This document shows, piece after piece, positions 34,099-46,239 of a stretch of DNA of 64,000 bases. Below the pieces are notes generated by a model. The model was not told the DNA's origin. It did no database searches and worked only from the letters and a program-made list of their open reading frames with translations. Origin of the DNA: Choanephora cucurbitarum (Eukaryota > Mucoromycota > Mucoromycetes > Mucorales > Choanephoraceae). Position numbers and translations under genes: made by a program. How positions within the stretch are numbered: position 1 is the stretch's first letter; the number at the start of each line of letters is the position of its first letter. The DNA lies in NCBI GenBank assembly GCA_025331435.1, contig JAIWNI010000017.1, positions 310,001-374,000 of the forward strand. The letters run 5' to 3'.

Positions 34099-36036
34099 TT
34101 ACAACAAGATATATGATACGGTCAAAATAACAACGGGCATGACAGAGATTGAGACTGATTTCATGGTAGCGCCTGATTCTTGGTTGCCTGTATCAGCCTT
34201 GTTTTTCTTTTCTTTCACATCTTTCTTTTCATAATTGTTAGGATCCCACTGATGCTTGTTTACATACGACTCTAATGCAGGCAAATCATCAACATCGTTA
34301 AAGTTCAACTGTTGTTGAACCGCAAGTGAGCGTGTATTGATCCATTCTAAAACACCCATGCTTTCGCCATCAGTGTTGTTCATATTATTTTCAAAGTTCC
34401 ATAAAGTCCATTGAGGCTTTATACCCACTGATTTAGGTTCAAGTGACAAGTCCCATTCTACGTCTTCTCGGAGCATTTGTTTCCAGGCTTCGACACGAGG
34501 AGCAATCACACTTGTCTTGAAGAACCGTTTGATTAGGGTTTGAAGCACTTTTTCGAACTCGCTTTTGTAATAAGGAGATGAGATAAAAGCATTAACCAAA
34601 GGGCGATCAGAAGCTGGACGAGAGAAGTTACTGTATGGAGTAGTAGCCATGTAAGATGGAGCACCAAGACCAAAAGTTTCATCAAAATCATAAGTAATCA
34701 ATACCCATTTGTTGGATTCAGTGTTTTTAGTCAAATAATAATTGCTTGCTTGATGCCAGATACCGTCCCAGGAACCAGACAAGAAGTTCAGAGCAAGATG
34801 AATCATCGTATGTAATGGGTCAACTAGCTTTTCAATATCGCCTCTATTGTTGGCATCAATGGATTTAGTGGGGTCGATAGTGCTCAAGTCTTTTATGAAT
34901 TCAATTAGAGGCGTCTTTTCGTTTGTCTTGTTTAAACTTTTCTTCATGTTTCCTTCATCTTCGAGCGTATACATTGTATCATTGTATGCTTCTTGCTGAT
35001 CGCCTTTGTACGCCAAGTTTCCTTCAACCTGAGAGTTCAAAGCATTGCCTTTGTATGTAGGGCCAGTGTGTTGATAGTTTTGGTCACCACCGTTTAAAAC
35101 AATATTGATGAAGTTAGTAGTAGAATCATCAATCATAAGATACAGCCCGAAAGGTTCATTGTTGATGAAGAGACGAACGTAGTTGCCTTGTACAGTAGCA
35201 ACTCCAGATGCACCCAAGATATCAAGCATTAGTTTTTCGCGACTATACGTTTACTGTTAGAACAAAAGAGCAGTCGTGGACTTTTAACTCACTTACACAA
35301 AAGTAGGATCTGTTTCATGTGCTCTTAATTTGAAAGTTGTTCTTCCGTAAAGCAATTCTTCTTGTCCTGTTTGCTTGAATTTGTTGAGTTTGATCTTGTA
35401 CGACTGCTTTGCAAATTCTTTAGTAGACTTGCCACTGTTCTTGATACCGGCATTAGAAAAAGTATAAATTTCTTTGTTTGAAATATAGGTGATCTTGGAT
35501 ACTAATGTGTAGTCAAAGCCGCCCTTGGGATCAGCTAAAATTTCTCCTAAGCCAGTTGCATTTGCCTCAAGGATGATGGTTGATATTTCGTTAGAGCGGC
35601 TCATATTGCTTGAAAGATCTTTGAGATAAACGTAGGTAAATATCTTTGTATTTCGAGTATAATTTGATTACTTACAAGGATATATAGGATTGTATGCTTG
35701 AGGTAATGGTGGTATGTCGTGAACGGTTCTGCTTCTATTAAAGAATTCATTGCCTGTAGAAGCGATTCCAGCCTGCAGTGTACGAGTCACGGCTTCAATT
35801 GTGTTACCAGTTTCTCCAGTCAAAGCATACTGATATTTAATACCGGAGGGAGCAATTCCTTTATATAAATTCGATGCATCAGGGGATTGGGATAAAGGAA
35901 AAGATTGTCCGTCGACGATGACATTAACGTTTTGCTGATCTCTTGGAAAAGCGATGACTGAATATTCAGTATCTGCTGCATGCAAAGGTCTTAGGTAAAA
36001 GAGTAAAAAACTAATGTATCCTAAATGAAGCTTCAT
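34099..36036 (-). CDS. CotH-family spore-coat/cell-surface protein
   Basis: CotH kinase-fold protein of the Mucorales surface family. Three exons: 36036-35676, 35618-35297 and 35242-34099; phases agree; 608 residues. The start MKLHLGYISFLLFYLRPLHA is a secretion signal; the frame continues 5 codons upstream only to a TTG, and a TATA box lies 46 bp above this ATG. Core motifs include MSRSNEIS, YKIKLNKF, FKLRAHETDPTFVREKLMLDIL, seen in parts as KLRAHETDPTFVREKL, and the metal/catalytic segment VLITYDFDETFG at about residue 410. SGSWDGIWHQASNYYL also matches the family. A Ser-rich end plus a hydrophobic tail (MPVVILTVSYILL) fits a GPI anchor. Some Mucorales CotH proteins bind host receptors; I do not see that published binding motif here, so a role as invasin is not implied. 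Confidence 0.94.
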
Positions 36037-36081
36037 TTTCGTTTTTGACAATCTCCAACAAATGACAAATAAAAAACACTG

Positions 36082-36089
36082 TTTATATA
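36082..36089 (-). promoter_or_regulatory. TATA box of the CotH gene
   Basis: TATATAAA on the minus strand, 46-53 bp above the ATG at 36036. It rules out starts further upstream. Confidence 0.5.
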
Positions 36090-39000
36090 TTAATGAAAGC
36101 TCTTCTCAACAACAATTCATTAGTGCTTAACAGAACAACAGGAACCGGAGCCACAATTCTTAATATTCCAAATGCTAAATCAAAGCTATAGTTTTGTGCT
36201 TCTCCAGTCAAACAAGAAAGACTCACTTTTAATTTGCAGGAGTCATTAGACAATACTGAGAATATCAATTTAAAGACATATATAATCCCTCTTACAGAGT
36301 CAGATAAAAAGAAGCAGAGAAAATGTAGTGTTCGAATTTTCTTTCTTAATCTTTCGCTGATAGTAGCATCAGCACATCTTTTTTTTTTGACTGGATGCTA
36401 AGTTCTGGTGCCTATCAGTTAAGAATTGTCGGATATCCAGATATTCTATTGTTTTTTTGCTGGTCTTTTAATGTCGTGTTATACAGTCAAACTTATTGAA
36501 ATTGGCGTTTTCTAAAAATAAATGACGGAAACTCAAAAATGAATGGCCAAAATTAAAGTAAAACAGAAAAGAGAGAAGGCACTTCCTTATCAACTACACA
36601 GCTCTTTGAATACCTCTTTTTGTTTCAGTTTGATAGGAGCCAAACAAGCTGTATAGTTCGAATGAAGAATACGTATTGTAGCTTTGCTTTGAATCTCTTG
36701 ACAGTAATTGATCATTTCGTAGCAATTAATCATTTTGTGTGAAAGCAACAAAAAAAAGGAGAGGGGATTATATTATCTGACAAGCACCTTCGTGTAAGAT
36801 GCCCGGCTTTATTGTTCGAATCAATTAATGCATTCAGAATGTGTTCCAATTGAAGCATCCCTATTCACTTTTTCGTTTATACTTATTAATGTTTGTGGCA
36901 AGCTTACTATGACGAAATCTCCCTGTACGCCTTGCTTTATCAAGTGTTTAGTGCGAGGTCATCTTTCCTTCAAGCAAATTCGAAACCATCTGATTTGAGC
37001 TCAAATAACAAAAAAAAAGTGTAGGCTGAAATAAATAAACGTATGTTATCATTCACAGTTTGCATTACAAATATGATCTTTAGTCGTTAATTTGGCCTAA
37101 AACCAGGCTTCATCAATAAGCAAAAGCAAGCTTTCGTTCAGTACACAACTCATTTTTCTTGTCATGCACCTTGTTGATTAAGGCAAATGTGGTGAGTAAT
37201 TTCTGGGCTCAAGAAGGACAATTAGGCTGTCGCAATACAAGTAAAGCACCAACAGAAAAAACTTTTGATTGCAACCATTTTTGCCATTTGATTCAATCAA
37301 GAAAGTCTCCTTGTAATATGAAAACGGCAGCCCTTCTATAATTAGTAAGACATGGTAATGATTTTGTGATAATTTAGAAACCTACATAAGTAAGGTACAA
37401 TATCGTCATATGTGCTAAATCTGGATTTATCTGATTGGCTAACGTGAAAGGAACCTCTTCTACCTCATCAGAATTTTTCTTAAGACATTTAGCTAACCAA
37501 ACGACTACTAGAAACTTCTACTGTGAAGGACATAAATATAATTGAATAAAAATCATCTTCCGTCCTTTCTACGAATTCTATCTTTCCTGTCTCTTTTGAC
37601 AACTGTTTAAAGTTCACACTGCGTATTCATTTAATTATGTGTTCATTTGTAACCACTCAACACGATATGTTTGACTGCATACCAGGTACTGCATCAGAAG
37701 CGCAATTTACAAAATGCGAAGATGATTTTTAGCTGATAGATAATTTTCATACTGTTGTCAATGTAGAAGATTTCTTACCAGACACTTGATAGAACAAAGC
37801 ATATGAAGAAGTTTCGTCTACTAAGCTTGCCACAAAGATTAAGAAGTATAAGCATTCTTATTCACCTTGTTCACTATAGGCCAATCAAAAAACTTAATTC
37901 GGTTGACCTTATCTGTTTTTTATATTACTCAACAAAAAAACCAAGAGTTTCGACAAGATATATTGCCTTCTTTTTTGCTATGATGGTGGAGGTTCTGACT
38001 GTTCAATATTTGGTTGGCACCTGTCAATTTCTGTTCTCATCATTGCACAATCATACTATGCAAGGTGCTCTTTTTTGTGTCAATCTTCACCTCAACTTTT
38101 TAGAAATCGAAGTGAGTATACATTCTGTTTTAATGGCAAAGGATTCAAACAGGAATTGGTACAGTAGCGTTGGACAATCTTTAATTAGCTTTGTGTCTTC
38201 ATGTCTTGCTATCAACTATACAATACATGCATAACAGGGGATGATAAATTTCCGCTACTCTTACTGTTTGACTCATGGTGGGTAAAACATACTTTGATAC
38301 ATGAACATCTTTCAACTTACTTCGCTTTGGCTGGCTGCTTTGCTTTTGTTACTTATAATTGAAATGTATCAATAACCTATTGCAACTCTTGCTTACTAAT
38401 GAAATGCCATTTTGAATTGAAACCACAATTTCTTCTGCTGAATCTCTCTAAATACTAACTATAAATTGTTGCGGCTCTAATGGGGAAGTTTCCTGACCAC
38501 ATTTGCTGTCTTCTTTCTTACTGCCTTAAAACCTAATATTGTGCTTGACAAGCTCATTGCATAAACTTCGATATACGTGCCTAAGAGCAGGTCTAATTAG
38601 ATGTTGTCAATGTTGGTTGACTCTTCTTTAGGAAGTATCAGGCTGTAAAAAATTCTTTGAGGTCAAATTATTTTTCAAAGGTCACTTAAACAAACATTGC
38701 CATTGCATACAAGCTATTTGTACCTTAAAGATTCTATTCTGCGCTATAAGAGATGGAATCCAAAAGAAGATTAAAGAAGCGCCCATACATAGTATTTATT
38801 AGGTTTACATTCATGCAAAACAAAATGATCCTATTCAACTGTATAGCCAAATAAGCATATGGAAGCTTCATACACAAAGAAGCCTATTGTATACCAAATA
38901 TCATGCGATAGATGCTAATTTTAAATAAAGGCCGTAAGGAATATACTCATTCATGAAGAGATAAAAATAGAAAGTCATTCGTTCAAATTTGCTTAATGTC

Positions 39001-39421
39001 CATTGTTATTGGAAAAGAAAGTTTAGTCTTTAAAGAGTTACATTGTATGATTTGTAAGGATGCACATACTCAAACACAATTAAGAAACTGTTATAGTGTG
39101 AGCACACCAGAAATGTTATGTATTCTCTAACAAGAAAAACGATCCATTAGCTTTACGGTACTCAATCTACAATGATGTATTAGCGCACCTGAAAAGCTGT
39201 ACTTGCCTATTATTTTCAAACTTAGTGCGCCGTAGTGAGCTACAGCTATCAATGATAATCTATCAAGTAGGCTACTTTATGCGTTGATACACTCTTAGTA
39301 ATTAATATGAGATAACTGATTCATAATTCACCACTTGACATACTCATACAAAAACATTGTAACAAAAGAACAAAATTCTTTCTTTTTTCTTTCTTTATTA
39401 AGAATATTTTAATGCAGCAAT
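36090..39421. other. Intergenic region, 3.3 kb
   Basis: Upstream of CotH and downstream of RPL5, both minus. Contains a Tc1-like terminal repeat (36484-36575). A plus-strand open frame of 143 codons at 37803-38234 has no recognisable family. No RNA gene seen. Confidence 0.5.
36484..36575 (+). repeat. Tc1-like terminal repeat, copy 1
   Basis: After a TA dinucleotide the sequence begins CAGTCAAACTTATTGAAAT and continues TGGCGTTTTCTAAAAA, AAAAATGAATGGC and AAAGTAAAAC. The same ordered blocks occur at 61513. The TA plus CAGT start is typical of Tc1/mariner inverted ends. No opposite end was found nearby, so this may be a solo end or a decayed short element. Confidence 0.6.
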
Positions 39422-40566
39422 TTATTGAGCAGCATCGAAGGCAGCCTTAGCTTCCTTGACCTTGTTGACACGTTGCTTCTTGTTAAGAGCAGTGGCTCTG
39501 CGGTAAGGCTTGGCGGGCTTGCCCTTCTTTTCAGTGGGCTTGGGAGAAGGATCAGCACGGATAGCTTCGTGGGCTTCAGTATACATGTCTTCAACCATGT
39601 CAGAGGTAATACCGTTCTTGATGAAGGTAGAGAATTGCTTCTTGTAACGTTCTTCATCTTCTTCTTCGAGGTATTCCATGTATTCAGCGACGTGAACACC
39701 GTAGATGTAGTTACGGAGGAGTTCGTCATCGTTAGTCTTGGATTCGATATCGAAACCAGGGAAACGGTTACCACTGTGGGGAACGAAGATACCACCGTCG
39801 GAAGCACCCTTCATGGCACCGAAGACACGGGCACCAGTGGAGGTACGGGCGAGACCAACATCAAGGAAAGCCTTGAAGGGACGAGGAGCATCTTCAGCAG
39901 CTTCGATCAATTGGACAGTACCATCAGGTTCAGCGAAACCTTCGTACTTGTCAGCAAGACCGAGCTTGGTGAGGGTACGACGAGCAAGGAGGAGACCAGT
40001 GGCGTAGGCAGAAGCCCAGTTGGTCAAACCACCCTTGACACCGTAACGGGGGAGTTCGTGAGCATAGGCAGCAGAGAGAACATGATCACCTTGAAGCTTA
40101 GCGTAGATGATTTGACAGATGATGTCCTTGTTGGTGAAACGAACAACCAATCTGTACTTAGGAGAGTTGTACTTGTTCTTGGCTTGGACGACCAATCTCT
40201 TACGAGCATAGTAGTCAGTCTTACCCTCTATTGCAATGATTGATCAGTCAATGTGCTTTTCTAATTTCGCTATTGTTGTCTGCAAATGCGTTCTATTGCT
40301 CTTTACCTCTTCTTCTACGGTACTTGACTTGGTAACGCTTGAAGTAGGCCTTGTTCTTTTGTTGCTTGACGAAGGGCTAAGTTAAAAAGGTTAGCATCTA
40401 TATTTGTAAGCTTCTTGACAAGTGCATCCAATCAATTTCATGCATTCGTTCATTCATCCATCCAAACTTCCATCCATCCATTTGCATTAATATTCGCTCA
40501 TCTGATTCCGCATGGATTACGACAACTGCATGAAATGACTTTATTGATGATATGATCACATACCAT
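39422..40566 (-). CDS. RPL5: 60S ribosomal protein L5 (uL18)
   Basis: Large-subunit protein that binds 5S rRNA. Three exons on the minus strand: 40566-40564 (the ATG alone), 40376-40307 and 40227-39422; 292 residues, the family's usual size. The second exon gives [23 protein letters not shown] and the third continues [20 protein letters not shown], both near invariant in eukaryotic L5 (quoted in part: [20 protein letters not shown]). Later landmarks: [44 protein letters not shown] and a Lys-rich tail. Codon use is strongly biased to C-ending codons, which explains the long spurious antisense frame. The first intron (187 nt) follows the start codon directly, as in many ribosomal protein genes. 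Confidence 0.98.
40377..40563 (-). other. RPL5 first intron with degenerate ATGG repeats
   Basis: 187-nt intron, longer than others here, starting GTATGTG and ending CTTAG. On the plus strand it holds CATCCATCCAAACTTCCATCCATCCATTTGC-type tetranucleotide repeats at about 40440-40490. I looked for C/D-box snoRNA motifs and saw no convincing pair. Confidence 0.6.
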
Positions 40567-40720
40567 TGTTCGACGTTGCTGTGTAAAGGAAGGATTGTAT
40601 TAACTGCAAGTATCAACAAACCATATGATTCCTGAGCCCCGATCTGAGTTGGAAATATGCTACCAAGATTGTATTTTTCCAATTTTATTTTCTTGACATT
40701 TTCACTGTTTCGTTTCAAGT
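40567..40720. promoter_or_regulatory. Short divergent promoter, RPL5 / coiled-coil gene
   Basis: Only 154 bp separate the ATG codons of RPL5 (-) and the coiled-coil gene (+). Both genes' core promoters must lie here, so the two may be co-regulated with ribosomal protein genes. Confidence 0.55.
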
Positions 40721-41275
40721 ATGGAGCAAGGCAAACTTCCTCGATGGCAGTTTCGAAAGAAAAAGAAGCTCGAGAAGCGGCAGAAGAAAAGACAAAACAT
40801 TGCGGAAGAGAAGAATAGTAACAAGGCTCAAGCAGATAATAGCAGAGAAGAAAGGATAATTGAAGAAGAAGAATACAAGAGACAGAAACAACAATGGGAA
40901 GAAAAAGAACAAAAATTCAAATTGATTGAATTGGCGAAGAAGAGAGCAAGAGAGAAACATGAGGAAGCAAAAGCAAAAGCAGAGGTAACGTCCAAGTGTT
41001 TTGATTTTGTCTTGCCAGTCTCACACTCGGATAGAAACGATGGAAGGAAGCACTTCTTAATTTACCCTTCGGCGTTGATGATACTCCACCAAATAAGTCA
41101 TCTATCTTGGAGGTGAGTAAAGCCACTGTGCTCGAATCAAAAATAACCGACTAATTTCTTGAAGAAAAAGAAAAACTCTACTTTTAAGACATTTGTCAAG
41201 ACAGAAGATATACCCCCAATACCACGAAAAACGTATCGAGAAAGGTTCAACGAATCCAAGAAGAAGATTCGTTGA
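40721..41275 (+). CDS. Basic coiled-coil protein, 150 aa, unknown
   Basis: Three exons: 40721-40984, 41035-41112 and 41165-41275; the second intron ends after ACTAATTTCTTGAAG, and phases agree throughout. The 150-residue product begins MEQGKLPRWQFRKKKKLEKR, has a long Lys/Glu/Arg helix with EERIIEEEEYKRQKQQWEEK and ELAKKRAREKHEEAKAKAEK, then KRWKEALLNLPFGVDDTPP, and ends in the basic KTYRERFNESKKKIR. It is probably nuclear and RNA-linked given its charge. The helix loosely resembles the N-terminal part of ZRSR2-type U2AF-related splicing proteins, but the zinc fingers and RRM are absent, so I do not assign it. It starts 154 bp from RPL5 in the opposite direction and converges with the K+ channel gene 201 bp away. 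Confidence 0.76.
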
Positions 41276-41476
41276 ATCTTATTATCCTTTTTTTCTTTCT
41301 ATTCTATACACATATCAGTTTATTATCCTTAAGCACATATGCCTTTCTTGTCGTACAGCCCTTTTGAGCTATACATAACCTAGGAACTGATATCAAATGA
41401 GTCCTTTTTTTTATAGGTAGTCTAAACATACATATATCTGCTCTCTCTTAATGAGAGAATAAAACGAAGCCAACAG

Positions 41477-44400
41477 TTATTGCTGGGAAAAGAAGCTCCA
41501 TCCAGGAGAGGCTAGCAAGTAAATTTTGTCTGTGCGTTTCAAAACTAGCGAAGGAACAGGATTCGTATATACAAAAGAGAGTTCGTTACCCATGTTTTCA
41601 TCAGGAGCACGCAAAAGACCAAGAGGAAGGACATCGTGATCCATAAGAAGAGTTTCAAACAAACATGCAAACGTTTTATCTATAAAGCATGGAGGCATGA
41701 CACTTAATGTCAAATGACGAGAGCATGGAAGTTCTTGCTGCTTGAACTTGCTAGGACATAACATTGCGTTTGTAGCGTTGTTGTCGTGAGTAGGGCCAGG
41801 CATACTACAAAGCGCTTTAATCACAGAGACTATATCTGGTTTATAATAAGTCTGACTTAGCAAAACATTGCTTAGAAGACTGTCGACAACAACATTGCCT
41901 GCAGCATAAGCAGGTGTATAAAACACATCTACTTCCTCTGCTACATCTTTGCCCTGAAGCAAATGCATAAAGCGGATATTGGATTTCTCAACTACGCAAA
42001 TCATGTCAGACGAAAATGGTTGTAATAAACTTTGCTCCTCTATGGACGTTACATACCAAGGTTTACAATGCGAGACGCATCCTGAGGTTTATCTTGAAGT
42101 ATCAAATCAAGCAGATGACTCGTCATGCTACATTGGTTGATTTTTTGAGATTAGCTCATCTGTTTCTTCATTGTCCACGCGGCAAAATGAATTGACTTAC
42201 ATGGCAGGGCTATCCGAACTTCTTTCGTTCTGATCAAGGCACTCCATTTCACTATATTTTTTATTAGTTTTTGGCCAACTGGCACATCACCGCTTTACAT
42301 GAAATAGTTACCTCATCACAACCACTTGTTTAGCCTTCTTAACACCAGCTCTTATGAGGTCTTCAGGATGCTGACAATTGCCCTTATTTACAAAACAAAT
42401 AAATATTCAAATGACAAGCTCATTTTCTTTCAGAAAACACTTACAACCATAAAATACACCCTAGGAAACCGTTGAACTAGCTCGAACTGTTTGTCGCTGG
42501 GCAAAGATGTGCACAGGAATACAATATTTTGCAAATATTTAGGTAAAAGTTGAGGAGATCTATCATTCTCTAATCAGCCTACAGTTCCCTCTCTCTTTTT
42601 CTATACTAAAGAGTACTTTACCTGAGATTATATATGAACTTAAATATATTTGACACTTTATGATGCATACACACTAAAATATGACCACTCATATGCTCAG
42701 CAGATTCGAGTGTTAGTTCTTCTAATGTTGCAGGTTCTTTCAACAGATAACATGCAGGTGAATCGTTCGTGTCAATATCCGAACTTTCTGTTGAAAGTGT
42801 CTTGCCCAAACGACTCACTAATTTCCGGTTACCAGTCAATAGAGCTAGTCGAGGCGTTGGTAGCTTTGCAAGCTCAAATTGTTGAAGTGGAGGTAAGGAG
42901 TGATTAATGTTGTTCACAGACGATACTGTAGATCGTGTAGATCCATTTGAAATAGAATGAGTAAGAGGTTCGATAGGGTTAAGTGTGGGCGAGTTTGGAT
43001 GGTGTACTGGAAGCTGAACAGAGTTAGCAATTTGTGGCTGCGGTAAATCGAGCTGGCCTACTTCATGTTGCATATTAGATGCGCATGAACGAGGTGAGGT
43101 AGGTGCGGATTTAGTCTCTTGCTGCTGAGACATTGAACTGTTTCGAATTGTATTCAAACGTTCGTTACGCAATGATGATGATCGTGATTTGCTTGATTCT
43201 TGATATCGTGTCCTCTTTGCTTCTGCCTCATTTTGGCGTCTCACTTTCATTTTATCTATTCTTTCCTTGACATAATCGTATTGCTATTGTGTATGTAATT
43301 TTGAAGTTAGTGATAGACTAAGATAAGTTGTGAACAGGGGGAAAAAGAAGCATACCAAAGTGTTGACGTCTTCGACTTCTCTAGGGCTTTCACACATGTA
43401 AACACATATATCCTCTGCCTTTAATACGTAATTGTTGCCTGGATTAAGTAATATTTCCTTTGTCTCTGAATTACCAATGAATGTCTTTATACCAAACAAC
43501 ACTACTTGGCACTCTGTATATACAATCCATGCTGCTTCCTTAAAGGTTTGGCCTATAAGAGCACTTGGTGGTGTGTCCATGTAGATTTCGTTACAAGAAC
43601 CATCATCTGTTCCAGGTAAAAAGGTTTTGAATAAAACAAATGAAAAACAGACTTATTTAGAGATGCTCGTAAAAAAAAAGAGACGTACCATATTGTGCTT
43701 GCCAAGATTCATCATAATGATCCATTGGGCGTCTTTGATGAAGCAAGTTGGTTAACAAAGTAGAAGCACCGCGACAACGACAGTTCATCGCCAACAAGTA
43801 TTGTTTGAATTCACGGACGCAAATGATTTCTTTAGCCATTTTTTGGTAGATACTAGTAGATGGCGACAGATTATATGTATAAATGTCAACGTTGTGACTC
43901 ACAGTAAAGCAATGAAGAGACCAAAGTCGGACAGTGTTTCTCTCGTCTTCTTTAATGGGATCAGGAGCGTGTTGATCTACTCAAAGTAAATATTAATATA
44001 ATTTAAGAAATATCAGTTACTGACAATCTTACCTGATAAAGTAAAGATAGCAGATGCAGATCTTGCTTGCTATAGTTACATCATCAGTATACGTTTTCTT
44101 CTACTGCTATATCCTGGCGCTTACCACTCTCTTCAATGTTTGTTCATCCTGTGTAAACCTTTATCAGCAAAAGAGAAAAGCAAAAAGCAGAAGAAACATC
44201 TTACCAATACGGATCCATGTATGAACTGAATACGATGCCCCCACATTGAGTTTCTTTCTAGAAACTTTAACTCTTCATTAGGCCTGTTAGTATCCAAAAA
44301 AACCACATTTAAATGGGGCTCAGTATGCTCCTAGTTTACAAATACGTTAGCTGAAGCGTTGTACAAATAGTGATGACCTACAGTGTTTAAAAACCCGTCC

Positions 44401-46239
44401 AGTATTTCGGTAACTTGCTCTGGCCTAAATGAACCCACAAGCAATATAAAAGGCTTGGCAGACTCAGGAACATGTCCACCCCAGTCTAGCAAACAAGCTT
44501 GAGTTAATCAATTCAAGCAATGTACATATTACAATTTACCATTTCTCTTTCTAAGTGTGTTCAGTACATCAGCTAGCAAATTGGGAAGCACAGCAAGTGA
44601 GATTACAATTAACAACATCATGACAATACGACTCCCTTCGGTATGAGGTGTAATATCACCGTAACCGACAGTTGAAAGCGTAACCATGACAACATAGAGT
44701 GAGTCTAAAATCGAATAGTTGATGTCTCCAAATGTCACTTCACAATATTGAAAAGCAGACATTCCATTGTAAAGTAATGCAACCAACGTGCCCACTAAAT
44801 AAACAAGCTTTGATTTTAAAGGATCAACAGGCTTGTCTAAATTAACAACAATTAGTGATTTTTTCTTTATAAAAGTCTTCGTCTATACCTGTCATCAGAA
44901 GGTTTGTTTTGATCTTCAATACACTTTTAATTCGCAGCAATAGGACCCAGCTTCTCAGAAAATAAGGGACTAAAATTTCATGGTTATGCCGATCCTGATA
45001 AATTATATTGAATGCGATATTGATTGTTTACCATATAAGTACTGTCCATGATCCATGAAAATAGACACAATAAAAGGTATAGTTGTAAATGTCTCAATGA
45101 AGGCTCTAAAGCTGAACAGAACTGAAAGTGGTCTACCGGTTAAAAAAATACCTAAAGAAAATTTGGAATCAATGATGAAGGCTCAGCATTTTATCCTGTA
45201 AAATTTACGCATAAAAAATGATCCAAGATTCCAAAAACTTAATGTTGTGCAATAAAACCTTTTTTTTTAACAGAGAAAATGAAAGTTAGTAGTATTTACT
45301 AATGCGTATTTTCCTTGTATTATTTACCAAAGATCATATGATCTCCATTTGAACATCCAAGGTGGTGTTGCATGAATATCTGCTTCTTGCTTCATTTCAA
45401 CAAGATAAGCTAAACAGAGCAAAACATCAACCATCAAGTCAGTATACACCTAAACAGATCATATCAGCAACCAAATAAACTAGCCATTTCTTTCTCACAT
45501 ACAAACAAGATGATGCTGCGATTCGCAAACAAGATGCGCCTTGCTTCAGATACATATGCATCATATTGGAACAAGTTTTTGATTCGCTCAAAATTAGTGA
45601 GTGGCACATTGCCATATCTGATTTGATTTTGAGTCAATTAGGACTATAAAGGCCTCAAGTTGTCTATCGGATTGGTCACTACCTTTCATGTATACGTGCA
45701 TCTCTATATTTTTCTCTGATGTTGCTTAAATTGATCCGATATCTTCGAGCACTGCTGCAACCAAAGGGTACGGACTCTCTTACTTCAGCAGCACTAAATA
45801 AAACAAAGGAAAAGCTAAATACAGAAAATTCAAACGCAGCATTATCTTTTGATTACTTTGGATCAAGTTCAGGTATAATCAGGTTTTCCGTTGGCATTTC
45901 GATAACATCGTCTGCATCTTCCTCATCTTCTGATTGTCGTGCACTTCGAACGATATGCGATAACTTGCTCACTAATTTGGGCCGAGCAGGTCTATGATGT
46001 TTTTGAAGTCGCTTCTTCTTTCGAGTAGCCAACTTCTTTGATGACATAAACTCCTCGCTACTCTCTCCATCTGAGCATATATCGTCAAGGGGTTGAGCAA
46101 GTGATGAAGAAGAAGTATTCGAAGAACTGACAGGAACATGACTAGTACTGCCATAATATTGAGCAGGTTGTTCTGAACCTACTAGCTTGTAGCTTTCTTC
46201 ATTTAGGCCAACAGTCTTTGCCTTTCCTTCTTCAGCCAT
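41477..46239 (-). CDS. Slo/BK-type potassium channel with two RCK domains
   Basis: Large ligand-gated K+ channel, about 1,185 residues, built from about 19 exons from 46239 (MAEEGKAKT) to 41477. Phases agree at each junction I checked. Ser-rich acidic N-terminus, then S1-S4-like helices (VYTDLMVDVLLCLAYLVEM; IFLTGRPLSVLFSFRAFIE; VPYFLRSWVLLLRIKSVLK). Exon 44836-44540 holds the pore with the K+ selectivity filter TLSTVGYGDITP and S6 (MLLIVISLAVLPNLLADVL). The RCK1 domain follows (PFILLVGSFRPEQVTEIL, HLNVVFLDTNRP, WGHRIQFIHGSVL, VREFKQYLLAMNC). A long Ser/Gln/Pro-rich linker separates it from RCK2 (ILVCMHHKVSNIF, ARIVNLVEKSNIRFMHLLQ-like in the last exons). Family knowledge places such channels with KCNMA/KCNT. 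No clear Asp-rich calcium bowl is visible, so the gating ion is open. Confidence 0.92.

Noticed and set aside
37803..38234. 143-codon plus-strand open frame in the CotH-RPL5 interval
   Set aside because: No recognisable domain, no conserved motif and no promoter signal; expected by chance in a long AT-rich interval.
39425..40243. 272-codon open frame antisense to RPL5
   Set aside because: It is the shadow of a highly biased ribosomal protein gene; C-ending codons remove stops from the opposite strand. No domain or start context.
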